A stretch of 64,000 nucleotides of DNA, taken from the NCBI GenBank assembly GCA_003049485.1, contig PYST01000122.1, forward strand, positions 32,380-96,379, given 5' to 3'. How positions within the stretch are numbered: position 1 is the first letter of the stretch; each line of letters begins with the position of its first letter. Under the pieces are notes generated by a model. That model searched no databases. It was not told the origin of the DNA and saw nothing but the letters and a program-made list of their open reading frames with translations. The translations under genes and the position numbers were made by a program. This DNA is from Ophioceras dolichostomum. Taxonomy: Eukaryota; Ascomycota; Sordariomycetes; Magnaporthales; Ophioceraceae. This document shows positions 22,901 to 35,601 of the stretch, piece by piece.

Positions 22901-25900
22901 ATTGAGCCAAGGCAACCGCCGAGTTTTGTGTGATCCTGTGGTTCTGATACTCGGATGCGGTGGCGGCCTACGCAAGCACACTCCCCCCGTTTTTGGCTTC
23001 GGCCGGCCTCATAAACGAGGCGAACCATATGCGCTCAAGAAATGTGCGGCTGAGAATTTGTTTGGAGGCCGGAAGAGAGGGAGAAGCAGATGCAGGTAAG
23101 AGGGGAAATGTGACACGGAGGAGACGACGGAGGGACCCTGAACCTGGGTGTCACGGCAAATGATGTCCCGAGGAGCGAAGAGCAAGGGTTACCTAACACA
23201 TTGATCCTGACTTGTCAGTGACTTGTCAGTTCTCTCCCTGCCGGTCAATTTTTTCTTTCCTATCAACTGCTGCCAGACGCGAACCACATGCTAGTGGTCT
23301 GCGAACCTGTTCGGTCGGCGAACCACGATGGCTGGTATGGGAGAAAGCGGAGTTCTGCGTCTCCGTCTCCTCGTGTGTCCGTGTATCAGATGTCCATGTA
23401 TGTCGGAGGCGAGAGGGCGGACCCGCGCCAGCAGCCTGTATGCCTTCATGTCGAATCAACACATGCGTGTGATCAAAACCGGAATTCTCTTCTCCAACCC
23501 GTGGGAACCAACTTGCATGTTTGCAGGGCGGGCGGACTCGCATACGCAGGGCATCTGTCTTTTCTGACTGGCGCCGGTGAGTGTGGTAGGTCAGCAATGT
23601 GGATGTGTCAGCGCAACCGGAGCCGAAAGAAAATGATCAGGCTCTCTTTCTCGCAACTGACCACAGCAGTCTGTCGTGCCCCTCCTAAAACAGCACCCCT
23701 CACGGACAATTCCGTAAGACACTGCAGTTGATGTGCCGAGCCTCCCGGCAGTGAGTAGTAATGGCTCCACGAAAGAAGGAAAAAAAAAAAAAATCCCGTC
23801 AGAGTCATCGACCGTCGACTGACACTCTGAGGCTCTCAGTGCTCTGTGGGCATCGAGGCAACCAGCCAGCCAGCCAGCCGGGCCTCGTATTGTGGCCCGT
23901 GGCGGCGCATGGGATGGGGCGAATTTGAGTTGCGGAACTCGTGCGGAAAGGGGACATCCAGAGCATGGAGTATTGAGACGGGGACCACCTTCTCCCGGCG
24001 GCAGCCAGTGGTGGATTCTTACTCTGGGGGCGGGGTTGCAAACCTCAACTCAAGTTCAACTACAACTGAAGCCGCCAGATTCAGTCTTTGGTGCATTCAC
24101 TGGTGGGGCAGAGACCGAAGCTGTTGGGAATTGCATGTGCACGCAGCGCATCAGATGTGGGGCACTCCAGTGCGGGACCTGGCTGTGAGTGTTGCCAAGA
24201 TTTTTTTCCATTGAAGCTTGCAGCTTGCCCATTCGAGCTCACGAATTCTCTCTTTATTGCGCCACTGTTGCGATCGTCGGCACTCCGGCTGGCTGATGGT
24301 AGACAGTCTCAGTGAGACGGTCATTCTCGGTTTCCAACAGACGGATCACGGATTTCGTCTCAGAGGCCCTCCCTTTGGATTACACGGCAGACTGCGAGAG
24401 GTACCAGACAAGCAACACCTCTGTCGAACGACACTCCACGACCACCGCATACACACGGTCCAGTGCAGCCTCCATCTCGCCACTCCTTATCACTGGAGCA
24501 GGAGATCTTGAGGCGCTGCACTAGGAACATCGAGACCCGAACAGCCAGGATTTGACAGCAGGGTAGCACTAGCTGCACTAAGCAGCGACAGACAGCTGCA
24601 CCAGACATGCCCTCCAAGACCCAAAGCATGCCTGTCGCAGCCCCCAATCTTCCTCCCATCTACGCGGAAGTGCACCAAATGCGCAGCCGACCGGCGACAA
24701 CCTGGAGAGAAGGAAGGCTGCAGGCGGGTATTCTGTGCAAGTCAAAAGCTTGCAGGGTTCCTCAGTTGAGGCACGCCGATAACACAAGTCCGAACGCATC
24801 CGAACGCTCGACGATGGTTGGCCGGATTGGCAGGCAATAAATAATACGAGATCGGTCGGCAAGACATTTCGGCGCAACCATTGCACTTTTGAGAGTGCGA
24901 AAGAGAGGATGGAAACAAAACCGCCCATCGCGTCCCCAACAAAGCCAGTCCAGCTATCACACTGCAAGGAGCCAGATTTGGTGCACCCGGACACCCAAGA
25001 CGCCCACACGTCCATCCATCCACATCAGATCCTGCCCCCCGCCTATCCCAGCGTGTGCCGCCCCTCCAGGTTGGCACAACTGCCTGCATAGTGTGCATAC
25101 AGAGATTCAGATTCAGAGTCCAGAGTCCATTTCAGAGAGGGGATACCGACTGCTACCACCCACTGTGTTGGCATGCATGCTGGTCCATTTTTGACCAACC
25201 GACTAGAAAGCCTTGCTGCCTTGAATGTCCTTCCCATCATACCCCACATTCAGGATTCTCGACTGGCTGTCCCAGGTTTAACCGTGATCAGATGCGGCCT
25301 CCTCTTTGGGCCCATGGCAAAAAAAGATGGCATAGGCAGAAACTGGGGTGGAAAGACAACTTGGAGAGGCTGCGAACTTGCCCGTCAGCTTTGGTGTCCA
25401 CGCGAACAACTACCCCTGTGCAGTACCAGTTGCCTCGAGGCATTATGGTGTCCGGTGGTCTATCTCAAGTTATCACCCCCCACAAGCACACCACGCACGC
25501 CCATCTGCCTTCGGGACCTACTACGTACCTATTTCCGTGCCTCCGTCCGTCCCAAGACAGAGGCCCCCAGCCCAGCAAGAACAGAGGATACAGGGCAGAG
25601 GCAGGAGGCAAATGGCAAAAGCACTTACTTGGTGGTCACTGCATCCATCCTCATCCGTCCCGCCGCCGCCGCCTGCCTGCCTGCGGCGTGCTTCCAGAGT
25701 CTCCATATTTCTTGATTCCGTTTCATTCTCCGCAGCCCCCTCAGCGCCAGCCATATCAGCCATTCAGGAGCACTCAGAACGTGCCCCCGCGCCTGCGATT
25801 GGCATTTTGCTCCTTTTATTTTTCAAAGCATCACAACACCCCCATTCCCTGCTTGAGCTAAGCGAGGAGGCGAACAGCAGGCGAACGTGTTCCAAAGAAG

Positions 25901-27095
25901 GGGGCGTCCAGCCAGGGCCAGGTAGGAGGCTGCTGGTTGTAGCTCAGGTGGGCTTGGATGGGTCTCCATCCCACCACCCTAGACCCCTACCATGCGCACA
26001 CCCGTGGACAAGTAAGTGACGGTTTGACGATCGGCAGGCAAGGCTGTCTGTCTTCTGATTCACGCCCTGCCGCCCCTGTTATTCCTCGTTCGGTGCAAGC
26101 GCACCTTTCCAGTCTGCTGCCTTTCGCTGCATATGACTGGCCCGCTGTGATGCACGAAGGACAGTTGGCACAGGAGACAGCGTTGTCTAGGCTATTAATG
26201 GGAATCACCAGTACATCCTTGACCTGACCGACCGTTGCCTGCTTGGATGCTTGGGGCGGCTCAAGTGAACCGTATTCGCAAAGGACTCTCTCTCTCTCTT
26301 CTCTTCTCCAGCCATCCACCCATTTATATCATCCTCCCCCTCGTTCCTTCCCTACCGCCCAATTTTTTTTTTTTACCGCTTATCTTCCTTCTCCCCCTCC
26401 CTTAGCTTTCTTACCTTTGCGCTTCCTTTTTTGGTTCCCGTTTTTATTATCCATCTCACCTCGTTACATCAACCATCAAGGTCCCGTCCTACTAGAAGTT
26501 TCAGACCGAACGATTGCGACAGGACAGGCAGGACCCTTACTTTTCTGCATTTTTCAGGGTCCAGTCTTCCGTTATCTTCGGACCACCGAAAAAGGGCGAG
26601 ACCCCTCCGCTGATCGCTCGTCGTCGATCGCTTCGAGACCCTCGTTTTTTCCCACCCACTCGCCGGAAGTCGGAACGAGACTAGCACAAGGGGACTCGAA
26701 GCGTTGCACCTTCCCTGCTTCCCTTGCGGCGTGCCCCGCCGACGGTGTACACCACCAAGACGACGCTATAGCTTCTCATTGGTCCAACCGAGTCAGCCCG
26801 GAGCTCAACGAGACAGCGTCTTCCCCGTCACGTTCTATTCCGAGGGCGCTAGCGCTAGTGGACGGGAGCTGGGATACGCCTGAACGCCTGGTGCCGTCTA
26901 AGTCATTTGCATCGGCGCCCGAAACGCCAACGGGGCGCCTTAGGACGGGCACTACTACTCGCGGACAGCCTCGGGATATAGTCTAGTCCCCTCGAGAAAA
27001 AGAAAAAGAACAAGAAAAGATCTCGTCTCCTCCATTTCCATCTTCTCTTCTCGCTAGTACCCATTTCCCAGTCTCAAAAAAATCCCCAACGGGAC
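19911..27095. other. Long gene-poor stretch
   Basis: About 7.2 kb between the divergent NiCoT and calpain-like genes. Many open frames of 60-270 codons exist on both strands (longest around 25055-26019), but they overlap each other, lack family motifs and have mixed composition. Landmarks: poly-T near 21470-21483, a 22-base A run at 22501-22522, an A run at 23780-23793, a CAGC tetranucleotide run near 23864-23879, and CT-rich DNA near 26287-26312. The last ~850 bp (26240-27095) is pyrimidine-rich and probably promoter and 5' leader of the calpain gene. No tRNA or repeated element was recognised. A large regulatory region or non-coding transcription unit is possible but not shown by sequence alone. 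Confidence 0.5.
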
Positions 27096-30000
27096 ATGGC
27101 CCCCAGCAAAAAGGAAAGTAGTAGAAAGGAGGGCGGCAGAAAGGAGAGCAGCAGAAAAGAGAGCAGCACGATGGACTCCCGCCGCCCTCAGCACCCCGTT
27201 TCTGAGGCTCCTGCTGTCCCGGGCGTGGGTCCACTCAGGGTCCTGAGGCGGTTCGCACCAAGACGGGCATACCACGACGAGTCGGACTTTTCGACCGACT
27301 ATGATTTCAACTCGGAGTCGGATCACTCGCACTGGCAGCGCGGACCGCGTGCAACTGCGGCACCGACCACCGACGACAAGAAGAAGAAGAAGACGAAGCT
27401 GCCCCCCCAGGAGTCTATCAACAAGATTTGGAAGAGATTCTCCAAGGAGACTTTCTCTAAGGCGCTCACGGTGCTGCCCTTCGAACCCATCGCCCCTGCA
27501 ACTTCGGCGGAGCGCGGTAACGAGCTGCTGTCCGCCGACTACGACCGGGTGGCCGAGGAGTGCAAGAAGAAGGTCGAGAAGATCATCAAGGAGTGCAAGC
27601 GCGTTAACCAGCGGTACCGCGATAAGAACTTCGACCTGGTAAGTCTCACCAACACCACACGCACTGCATCATCACACGCCGTGCTCCCCCGGGTCGGAAT
27701 GTGGATCCTCCCGGCGGCGTTTATTCCTCGTGGGCAACGGGCCTGGAGGGAGACCGACTCCAACATCCTCCGACCATGCCAGCCTGCTGTGTCACAGAAG
27801 CATCATTCTCCCATCATCTCAAATATTGTCACCAACCAAACATGCTGGATGGACGTGGAGATGATCAAACATGGAGATGATCAAAAATGCTGGGAGATCG
27901 AGCAGATCAATTCGTATTTCCCAAAGTTCGTGGACTCCGCATGCTAACTGACCATGGCGCTCCATCATTCTAGGACTGGGACCTGAAGTGGGAGAAGGGC
28001 GACACCCTGAACTACCTTGGCAGGGAGAAGTACGCCCTCAACTACCACACTTTAACAGATCCCTTGTCGCCCGTACCCAAGTCCGTTAAGCGGGTGCACG
28101 AGATCTTTGAGAAGCCGACCTTCATGAAGACCATCAGTGGCTCGGACATTAAGCAGGGCGACCTCGGCAACTGCTGGCTGCTCGCAAGCCTGGGTGGCCT
28201 CTGCAATGTTGAGGGTGCCGTCAGAAGATCCTGTGTTGCATACGATACCCGTAAGTCCTCGGAGACATCCCATTGACATCACCCGATTTCCCGTTCGGAG
28301 GACGACGACGTCCAAGGCTAACCCAAGACGCTGGCTGCTGCAAGGGATCGGAATCTACGGCTTCGTGTTCTACCGCGACGGCGAGTGGGTTTACTCGATC
28401 ATCGACGACAAGCTGTTCCTCATCGCCCCCAACTGGGACGAAGGGTCGCTCCACCGCAAGCTTATAGACGACGTCGACGAGATGACGGCCGAGAAGACCT
28501 ACCGCAAGACCTACCAGACCGGATCCAAATCGCTGTTCTTCGCCCAGAACAAGGACCAGAACGAGACCTGGCTCCCGCTGCTGGAGAAGGCATTCGCCAA
28601 GGCGCACGGCGACTACGCCTCCCTGATCGGGGGCTGGGTCGGCGAAGGCATCGAGGACCTGACAGGTGGCGTCACCGAGGAGCTGCTCTCCTCTGACATC
28701 CTCGACACCGACGCCTTCTGGGAGAACGAGCTGATGAAGGTGAACAAGGAGTTCCTGTTCGGAGCCTCGACGGGCCTGCTTGACGGCCGAACCGGTAAAA
28801 GGAACGGCATCATGGAGCAACACGCCTACAACGTTATGGACTGTAGGGTGCTCAAGGACGGTACTCGGCTGGTGAAGCTCAGGTAAGCAAAACTATCTAT
28901 GAATCGACCTCAAGTCCCTTCATGTCCAATGTCCAACCCCCCTCCCATCACAGTCTCTTCACAGTCTCTTCAGTCAGTACTGAGCCAATCGGAAATGCGA
29001 AAACTTGACAGAAACCCTTGGGGCGACCTGAGGAAGGGCTGCTGGGAAGGACCCTACTCCGACGGATCAAAGGAGTGGAACCAGGACATCAGGGAGGAGC
29101 TGGGCCACGACTTCGGCGGCGACTCTGTCTTCTGGATAAAGTACGAAGACATGCTCGCCAAGTTCCTGCACCTGGATCGATCGCGGCTGTTCCTGCAGTC
29201 GGACGACTGGCGCATCTGCCAGCGCTGGATCGGCGTCGACGTGCCCTGGCTCCCGCAATACCACGAGAAGTTCCACATCAAACTCACGGTGGACTCCCCC
29301 CTGATCCTGGCCCTCACGCAGCTCAACAAGCGCTACTTCAAGGGCCTGCACGGCCAGTACCTGTTCGACCTGCACTTCCGTGTGCACGAGCAGGGCAAGC
29401 CCGACGCGGAGGACTACATCGTGCGGTCCAACACCAACTACCTCATGCTGCGCGGCGTCAGCGTCGAGATCCCCGACATGCCGGCGGGCAGCTACTCCAT
29501 CTGGGTCTCGATCCAGGCCGAGCGCCTGACGGGCTGCTCGTCCGTCGAGGACGTCATCAAGCGCGAGTGCACGTCCCGCTCCGAGAACGAGAAGCTGGCC
29601 CAGGTCGGCCGCGCCTACAACCTCGCCCACAGCAAGGCGGCCGCGCACCTGGACGCCGTCGCCGCCGAGCGCAAGAAGGCCGACAGGGCCAAGGCCGCGG
29701 CGGACCGCAAGAAGGAGCGCTACATCACCTGGAACAAGCGCCACGTCACGGCCAACATCCAGAAGGCCCAGGAGAAGAAGAACGCGGCCAAGCGGGCGAC
29801 CCGCAAGGCCGAGCGCCGCGCCGTCGCCGAGCGCGAGAGGGTCGAGGCCGCGCTCGCTGCTAAGAAGGCCCAGGAGAAGGCGGCGAGGAAGGAGACCAGG
29901 GCCAAGAAGAGGGCTGAGAAGAAGGCTGCTAAGGAGAAGGCCGAAGCCGAAGCTAAAGGGGAGAAGCCGGAGAAGCCGGAGGAGAAGAAAAAGGAGGCGG

Positions 30001-32660
30001 AGCAGAAGCCGGCTGAAGACAAGCCTGCCACGGAGAAGCCCGCTGATGATAAGCCTGCCGTGGAGAAGAAGCCCGCGGATGACAAGCCTGCCCAAGATGG
30101 AGCCTCTTCCTCCTCCGACAAGCCTGCTGACGCCGTCGACGCGGAGAAGCCCAAGGATGATTCCAAGGATGATTTCAAGGCCGCCGCTGGCGCCGATGCT
30201 GCTGATAGCAAGGACAAGAAGGCTGAGGGACAGCCGGCCGACGAGAAGAAGCCCGCTGAGGAGAAGATGTCCGACGACGTTGAAGCGCAGCGTAAGGACC
30301 AGGCTGTGCAGACGGAGGCTGTTTCCAATGCTGAGAAGTCTGAGAAGTCCGACGAGGCCCAAAAGGCGGGAGGCGACGCGAAGTCAGAAGACATTAAGTC
30401 TAATGACAAGGGGCCTGAGGACAAGAAGCCCGAGGACCAAAAGCCTGAGGCCAAGTTCGAGGCCAAGTCCGAAGAGAGCACATCCGACGAGAAGAAACCT
30501 GAGAAGCCCGAGCAGAGTGATACTAAGCAAGCTGAGGACGAGGCTTCTTCGTCGAAGGCTCCTCTAGATCAAGAGAAAGCCGAGACCGCCAGCACCACCT
30601 CCACAGATTCCAGCAACCCCCAGGACACCCCGCTCGCCACCCCAGTCGGCAGCCCTGCCCCTGAGACTGCCGAGGCCAAGTCCTCCAGTGACAAAGGAGA
30701 TGGCGAAGACGAGGACAAGGACAAGGAGAAGGTCTCCGTGCCTCCCGTCGACGGCGGCCCGCCCGCGTCCGAGGACAAAGACAAGGACAAGGACAAGGAC
30801 AAGGACAAGAACGACCAAGCTGCTGCTGCCGCTACCGATACCGCACCCCTGCCCGTCGTATGCCAGTTCCACAGGGAGATGGAGGAGAGGCGCATGCGCG
30901 CGCACCGCCCCCCTCCCTCCCACCACTCGTCCTCTGCATCCCACCACTCTTCCTCCTCCCACAAGCCCCAGCCCGCACCCGTACCAGCGCGCGACGAGTT
31001 CTCCGCAGACGACTCGTCGGACAGTCCGGTTTCGGACTACGAGCGGCTGTACGACTCGGACATGGAGGTTCCCAAGCCCGTGGCAGCAACTGCGTCGACC
31101 GTCGTCGCCGGCGCCGCCCCCGCGGATGACGACGAGACCGACGACGAGGCCCGTCCGGAGCCCTGGAACGCTATCTGCGTCGTGGGTCTGAAAGTTTATT
31201 CCAAGGACAAGAACCTCGAGCTCCGCGTCGTGATGGAGGGCGGGGACCTCAAGGAGGGCGGCATGGGCGAGAAGGGTGAGCAGGATATCGACAACGCCCA
31301 GAACAACGCTGGTGGGCAGCGCAAGAAGGAAAAGAAAGACAAGAAGAAGGGCAAGAAAGCTGAGAAGGCTCCCGGCGGAAGCAAGAAGAAGGCGGGCAGC
31401 AAGAAGGCCGAGAGCGATGATGACAAGGTCGAGGACGAGGAGGAGTCGTCCGGGGAGTCGTCTTCGGATGATGATGACGAGTCTGGCTCGGATTCGGACT
31501 CTGGCTCGTCGTCTTCGGGATCCAGCTCCGGTTCAGATTCGGACGCCGAGGCGGATTCGGAGTCGGAGTCTGGTACGGAGTCTGATGATGAGCGCGAAGT
31601 GTCTGCCAAGTCCATGAAGGATAGGAAGAAGAAGGTCGTCAAACGGTCGAGGAATGCCAAAGATTCCAAGGATTCCAAGGAGTCTAAGGCGTCTGAGGAG
31701 TCCAAAAAGTCCAAGAAAACGAAGAAGTCCAAGGACGCTAAGGATTCCAAGGACACCAAGGAGGCCAAGGACGAGGCCAAGGGCGACAAAAAGGACGACA
31801 AGAAGGACAATAAGAAGGACGATAAGAAGGAAGAGCAGCCCCCTAAAGCCGACGACAAGACCCACGAGGCTCCCTCTACTCCTCCCACCCCCGCCGTCGA
31901 CGGCAGCAAGACGGACGAGGGCCTAGCGCCGTACCCGGTCATCGTCAGCAAGGATGACAAAGAGTTCGAGAAGGCCTCCCAGCCCGTCGTCATACCTCCT
32001 CCTTCGGACGAGGAGAAGAAAGACGTCAAGGAGAACGAGGAGAAGAAGGAGGAGAGCGACGCTTCCGTGGAGAAGAAGGACGAAGCTGCTGCCGTCGAGG
32101 AAGAGAAGAAGGAGGGCGAGGGCGAGAAGGAGAAGAAGGACGAGACCCCTGCCGACGCCGTCGTTCCCGTCGACGAGGAGAAGAAGGACGAGGTGAAGAA
32201 GGAGGGCAAGGACGGCGACGGCGAGAAGAAGGACGAGACCGCTCCTGCCCCTGCCCCTGTCCCTGTTCCCGTCGTCGTCGCCGTGACGGAAGGTGACGAC
32301 AAGGAGAAGAAGAGCGACGAGGAGGCTGAGGCCGAGGAGAAGAAGGACGACGACGACGACGCCAGCTTCGTCATCCCGACGCCGCTGGGCTCCCCCGTCG
32401 ACGAGGACCTGGTCCTCGTCGACACGCCCTCGGCGTTGCCTACGCCGGCGAACGAGCCGTCTGAACAAGAAGAGGCGGCTGCTGCTAAGGTCGAGGTCGA
32501 GGTCGAGGAGAAGAAGGAGCCTGAGGAGAAGAAGGAAGCCGAGGAGAAAAAGGCGGCTGAGGAGAAAAAGGCGGCTGAGGAGAAGAGGGCTGAGGAGAAG
32601 AAGGAGCCTATGGAGAGGAAGGCCGAGGAAGAGAATAAGACCGAGGAGAACAAGGCGTAA
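27096..32660 (+). CDS. Calpain-like cysteine protease with long charged tail
   Basis: Four exons: 27096-27638, 27974-28250, 28345-28882 and 29012-32660. All have GT..AG ends and matching phases, giving 1668 aa. It is a C2-family (calpain) intracellular cysteine protease. The catalytic triad is complete: Cys in QGDLGNCWLLAS (~C248), His in MEQHAYNVMD (~H433) and Asn in RNPWG (~N454), the last codon pair being built across the third intron. A domain III-like beta region follows (PWLPQYHEKFHIKLTV ... SNTNYLMLRGVSVEIPDM). After residue ~680 comes a Lys/Ala/Arg-rich coiled-coil-like stretch, then ~900 residues of Lys/Glu/Asp/Pro repeats and Ser/Asp tracts, broken by one ordered island (EPWNAICVVGLKVYSKDKNL at ~31156-31215). 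The N-terminus is basic and disordered with KESSRKE repeats. Ca2+ dependence is not evident: no EF-hand is seen. Substrates unknown. Confidence 0.93.
30766..30810. repeat. 6-bp GACAAG tandem repeat in calpain tail
   Basis: About six tandem copies of GACAAG (Asp-Lys) within the disordered tail of the calpain-like gene. It is frame-preserving and part of a wider KD/KE-rich repeat landscape from ~29880 to 32655. Confidence 0.8.
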
Positions 32661-33400
32661 ATTTGCCGATGAGTATGATGCGATGAACGTTGTTCTTTAT
32701 TTTCCCTCTTAATTCATTTTGCCTCGCTAGTTACGCTTTTGTTTTCGGCGACGACTTATGCGATGCGTATACACACACACACACACACAACTCCTCTACG
32801 ATAACGATTTACGCGGTGCGACAGGAGAGAAGAAACCAAGAATGGTACTTGATAGTTAGTTGCTAGACTACTACACGATATTACATTACGGTTACCGGCT
32901 GGAAGGACAGGAAAGGACGAAAGGACAGGACAGGGCTCCAGATTGCTTGTTTGGAATCACGACGGCATGCACTTCTCGTTAATTATTTTCTTCATTCCCC
33001 TAGGTTGCCCTGTAGTTGTTAATTCTCGAGCGCTCTCTTCTTTTCGATGACTTTGATGATTGATGACTACACCTGACCTCAGATCACTGAAAGATGCGTT
33101 GCTATTTTGCCAAAGTGGTGAGCCTTGCATGTTGTATTTCTTCTACCACAGGGGTGATAACGGCTTGTCTAATGCACCGCTGGTGCCCTCCTACGCGTGA
33201 TCCAAGTCTATGAAAGCAAACGGAATATATGGCGGTAAAGCAGATAGATCAAAATAAACAAAGAATGCGAGGTGAAGCCATGTCTTCATAAGTGACTCCA
33301 GGAGCTCTATCCATCGCCCAGTTGTAAGCCCCCTCCCTGTCACGCTCCCTCGATCATCATCATCGCTGGAGGCCGACATCATGGCCGCCCAAACACCCTT
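32661..33400. other. Intergenic, convergent 3' ends
   Basis: About 740 bp between the converging calpain and CTP synthase genes. It includes an AC dinucleotide run at ~32770-32788. No gene seen. Confidence 0.6.
32770..32788. repeat. AC microsatellite
   Basis: About nine AC units directly visible in the 3' region of the calpain-like gene. Confidence 0.9.
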
Positions 33401-35601
33401 CTAGAAGTGCCGCCCATTCCCGTTGACCCCATTAACATCGTCCTGGTACTCAGCAAGCACCTCGGCGGTGATCTTGTCGAGGCAGCCTGAGGCAGCAGCC
33501 ACGAGACCCAAGAACGGCTTGCTCGGGTCCAACACCCGGCTGAGGTACTCCGGGTGGTACTGCACGCCGACGAAGTAAGGGTGGCCCTCCAGCTCGACGA
33601 TCTCCATCCGCACGCCCTTGTCGTCCTTGCCGAGGAAGAGCAGGCCCGCGTCGTGCAGGACCTGCACCTTGGTGGGGTTGACCTCGTACCGGTGGCGGTG
33701 ACGCTCGCTCGCGACGGCCGCGCCGCCGTACAGCCTGCGGATCCTGCTGCCCTCGCTGCCCGGCTGGAACAGCGTGTCGTGCAGGCCCAGCCGCATCGTG
33801 CCGCCCATGGTGGTCTTGTCGATCTCCGGCATGAAGACGACGACCTTGTGCTCGGCCAGCGGGTCGAACTCCTCCGACGTGGCGCCCGCCATGCCGCACA
33901 CGTTGCGCGCGATCTCGATCACGGCCAGCTGCATGCCCAGGCAGACGCCCAGGTACGGCACGCGCTGCTCGCGGGCCCACTTCGCGGCGGCGATCATGCC
34001 CTCGGTTCCGCGGACGCTGAACCCGCCGGGCACGAGGATGCCGTTGGCGGCCTTGACCTTGGCCCAGGCGGCGCTGTAGTCCACCTTCGAGGCTGCGTCC
34101 TCGAGGTGTTCCGAGTCGATCCACTCGATGATCAGGTTGCGCCCGCACCGCATGGCCGAGTGTTCTAGGGCTTTGATCACGGACAGATACGAGTCCCGTA
34201 GCTCGGTGTATTTGCCGACTAGGGCGATGCTCACCGTCGCGACGTGGTCGCGCGACGAGACGCGGTCCTTCCACACAGACCACATGCTGGAGCCGTGGCT
34301 CAGCCGCACCGGGTCGGGCGTGATCTTGTCGAGGGCGAGTGAGGATTGCAGCAGGGAGACGAGCCCCTGCTGCTCCATCAAGATGGGCACTTGGTAGATC
34401 GAAGGCATGTCGTAGACGACGAGCACTTGCTCGGGTTCTATCTGACAATGCTGTGCGATCTTGTTGACGGTGTTCTGCTCCAGCCCTGTGTTACACCGGC
34501 AGCACAGCAGATCCGGGACAAGACCGGCGCTACGCACTGTCCGAACCGAGTGCTGCGTGGGCTTTGTCTTCTGCTCCCCGTGGATGGCCGGGACGAAGGA
34601 GACGTGGATGCAGAAGAAGTCCGTCTTGGGCGTGCGGTGTCTGAGCTGGGTCAGAGCCTCGACGAACGGCATCGACTCGATGTCTCCGACGGTGCCCCCG
34701 AGCTCGACTGGAGAAAAATGGAAATTGATGAGCCGCCCGTTTCCTTCAAGGAAGCCTTCAAGGAAGAACCAAGCGCAAGGATGTCTGCCACTCACTGATG
34801 CACACGTCTGGTTCTTCGCCGGAGTCATCGACAGGGATCCTGGCGACGCGTTCGATGCGCTCCTGGATGGCATCCGTGATGTGTGGCACGATCTGGACGG
34901 TTTTGCCCAAGAAGTCGCCCTTACGTTCCTTGTCGATGACCTCCTTGTAGATCTGGCCCGTGGTGACGTTGTGTCCGCGGGTAAAGCTCACGTTGAGGTA
35001 CCTCTCGTAGTTGCCCATGTCGAGATCGACCTCGCCACCATCGGATAATACAAAGCACTCGCCGTGCCTACGTGTCATGGGCGGAATACGGACTGCAGTC
35101 AGCACGGCGAAAAGGTAGCGAGACATCGGGGAACAGCGTATATGGGAAGCCAGTAAGGCAGGCAGGCACACGCACTCTGTTGGCTTCATGGTGCCGGCAT
35201 CGACATTCAGGTACGGGTCTATCTTGATGGCCTGGAGGGTGGAGGCGGAGCCGCATCAGCATCACTCCTACGACTGCGAAGGTGGGGTGCACAAGCTAGA
35301 GCGGGATCTGATGCCGTACCGTGACTTTCAGTCCCTTTGTCTTTAGCAGCAGGCCGGTCGAGGAGGCTATTATGCGACATCTAACGGTTAGTAGGTGTGA
35401 CATCGATCGGGGGTGCGCCACCCGTCCCCCTCGTCTATCCGAGTCCAGCCATCACTGACCAATAATTCCTTTGCCCACGCCGCTGATGACGCCTAGACAC
35501 ACAAAAAAAAACCGTTAGCTTCCGTTGCGCAAAGGTACTCAGCAGACAGGGAGATACTTGGAGCGTTCTAACGCACCTCCAGAAACTAGAATGTACTTCA
35601 T
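33401..35601 (-). CDS. URA7: CTP synthase
   Basis: Makes CTP from UTP using glutamine and ATP: last step of de novo pyrimidine triphosphate synthesis, cytosolic. Six exons on the minus strand: 35601-35577, 35492-35460, 35366-35320, 35231-35176, 35067-34796 and 34707-33401. Joined they give 579 aa, the usual fungal length, in one frame. The N-terminal synthetase domain starts MKYILVSGGVISGVGKGIIA (P-loop-like SGVGKG) and continues LKVTAIKIDPYLNVDAGTM, HGECFVLSDGGEVDLDMGNY and CIIELGGTVGDIESMPFVEA. The C-terminal class I glutamine amidotransferase has PGGFSVRG, the nucleophile elbow YLGVCLGMQ and the QYHPEY His. Four of the first five exons are only 25-56 nt, and two introns use the GTGCGT donor. 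All phases agree (1,1,0,2,1). The symbol follows the yeast orthologue name. Housekeeping and intact. Confidence 0.96.

Noticed and set aside
31196..32653. 485-codon minus-strand Ser/Phe-rich open frame
   Set aside because: Shadow of the Lys/Glu-rich tail of the calpain-like gene; low complexity only.
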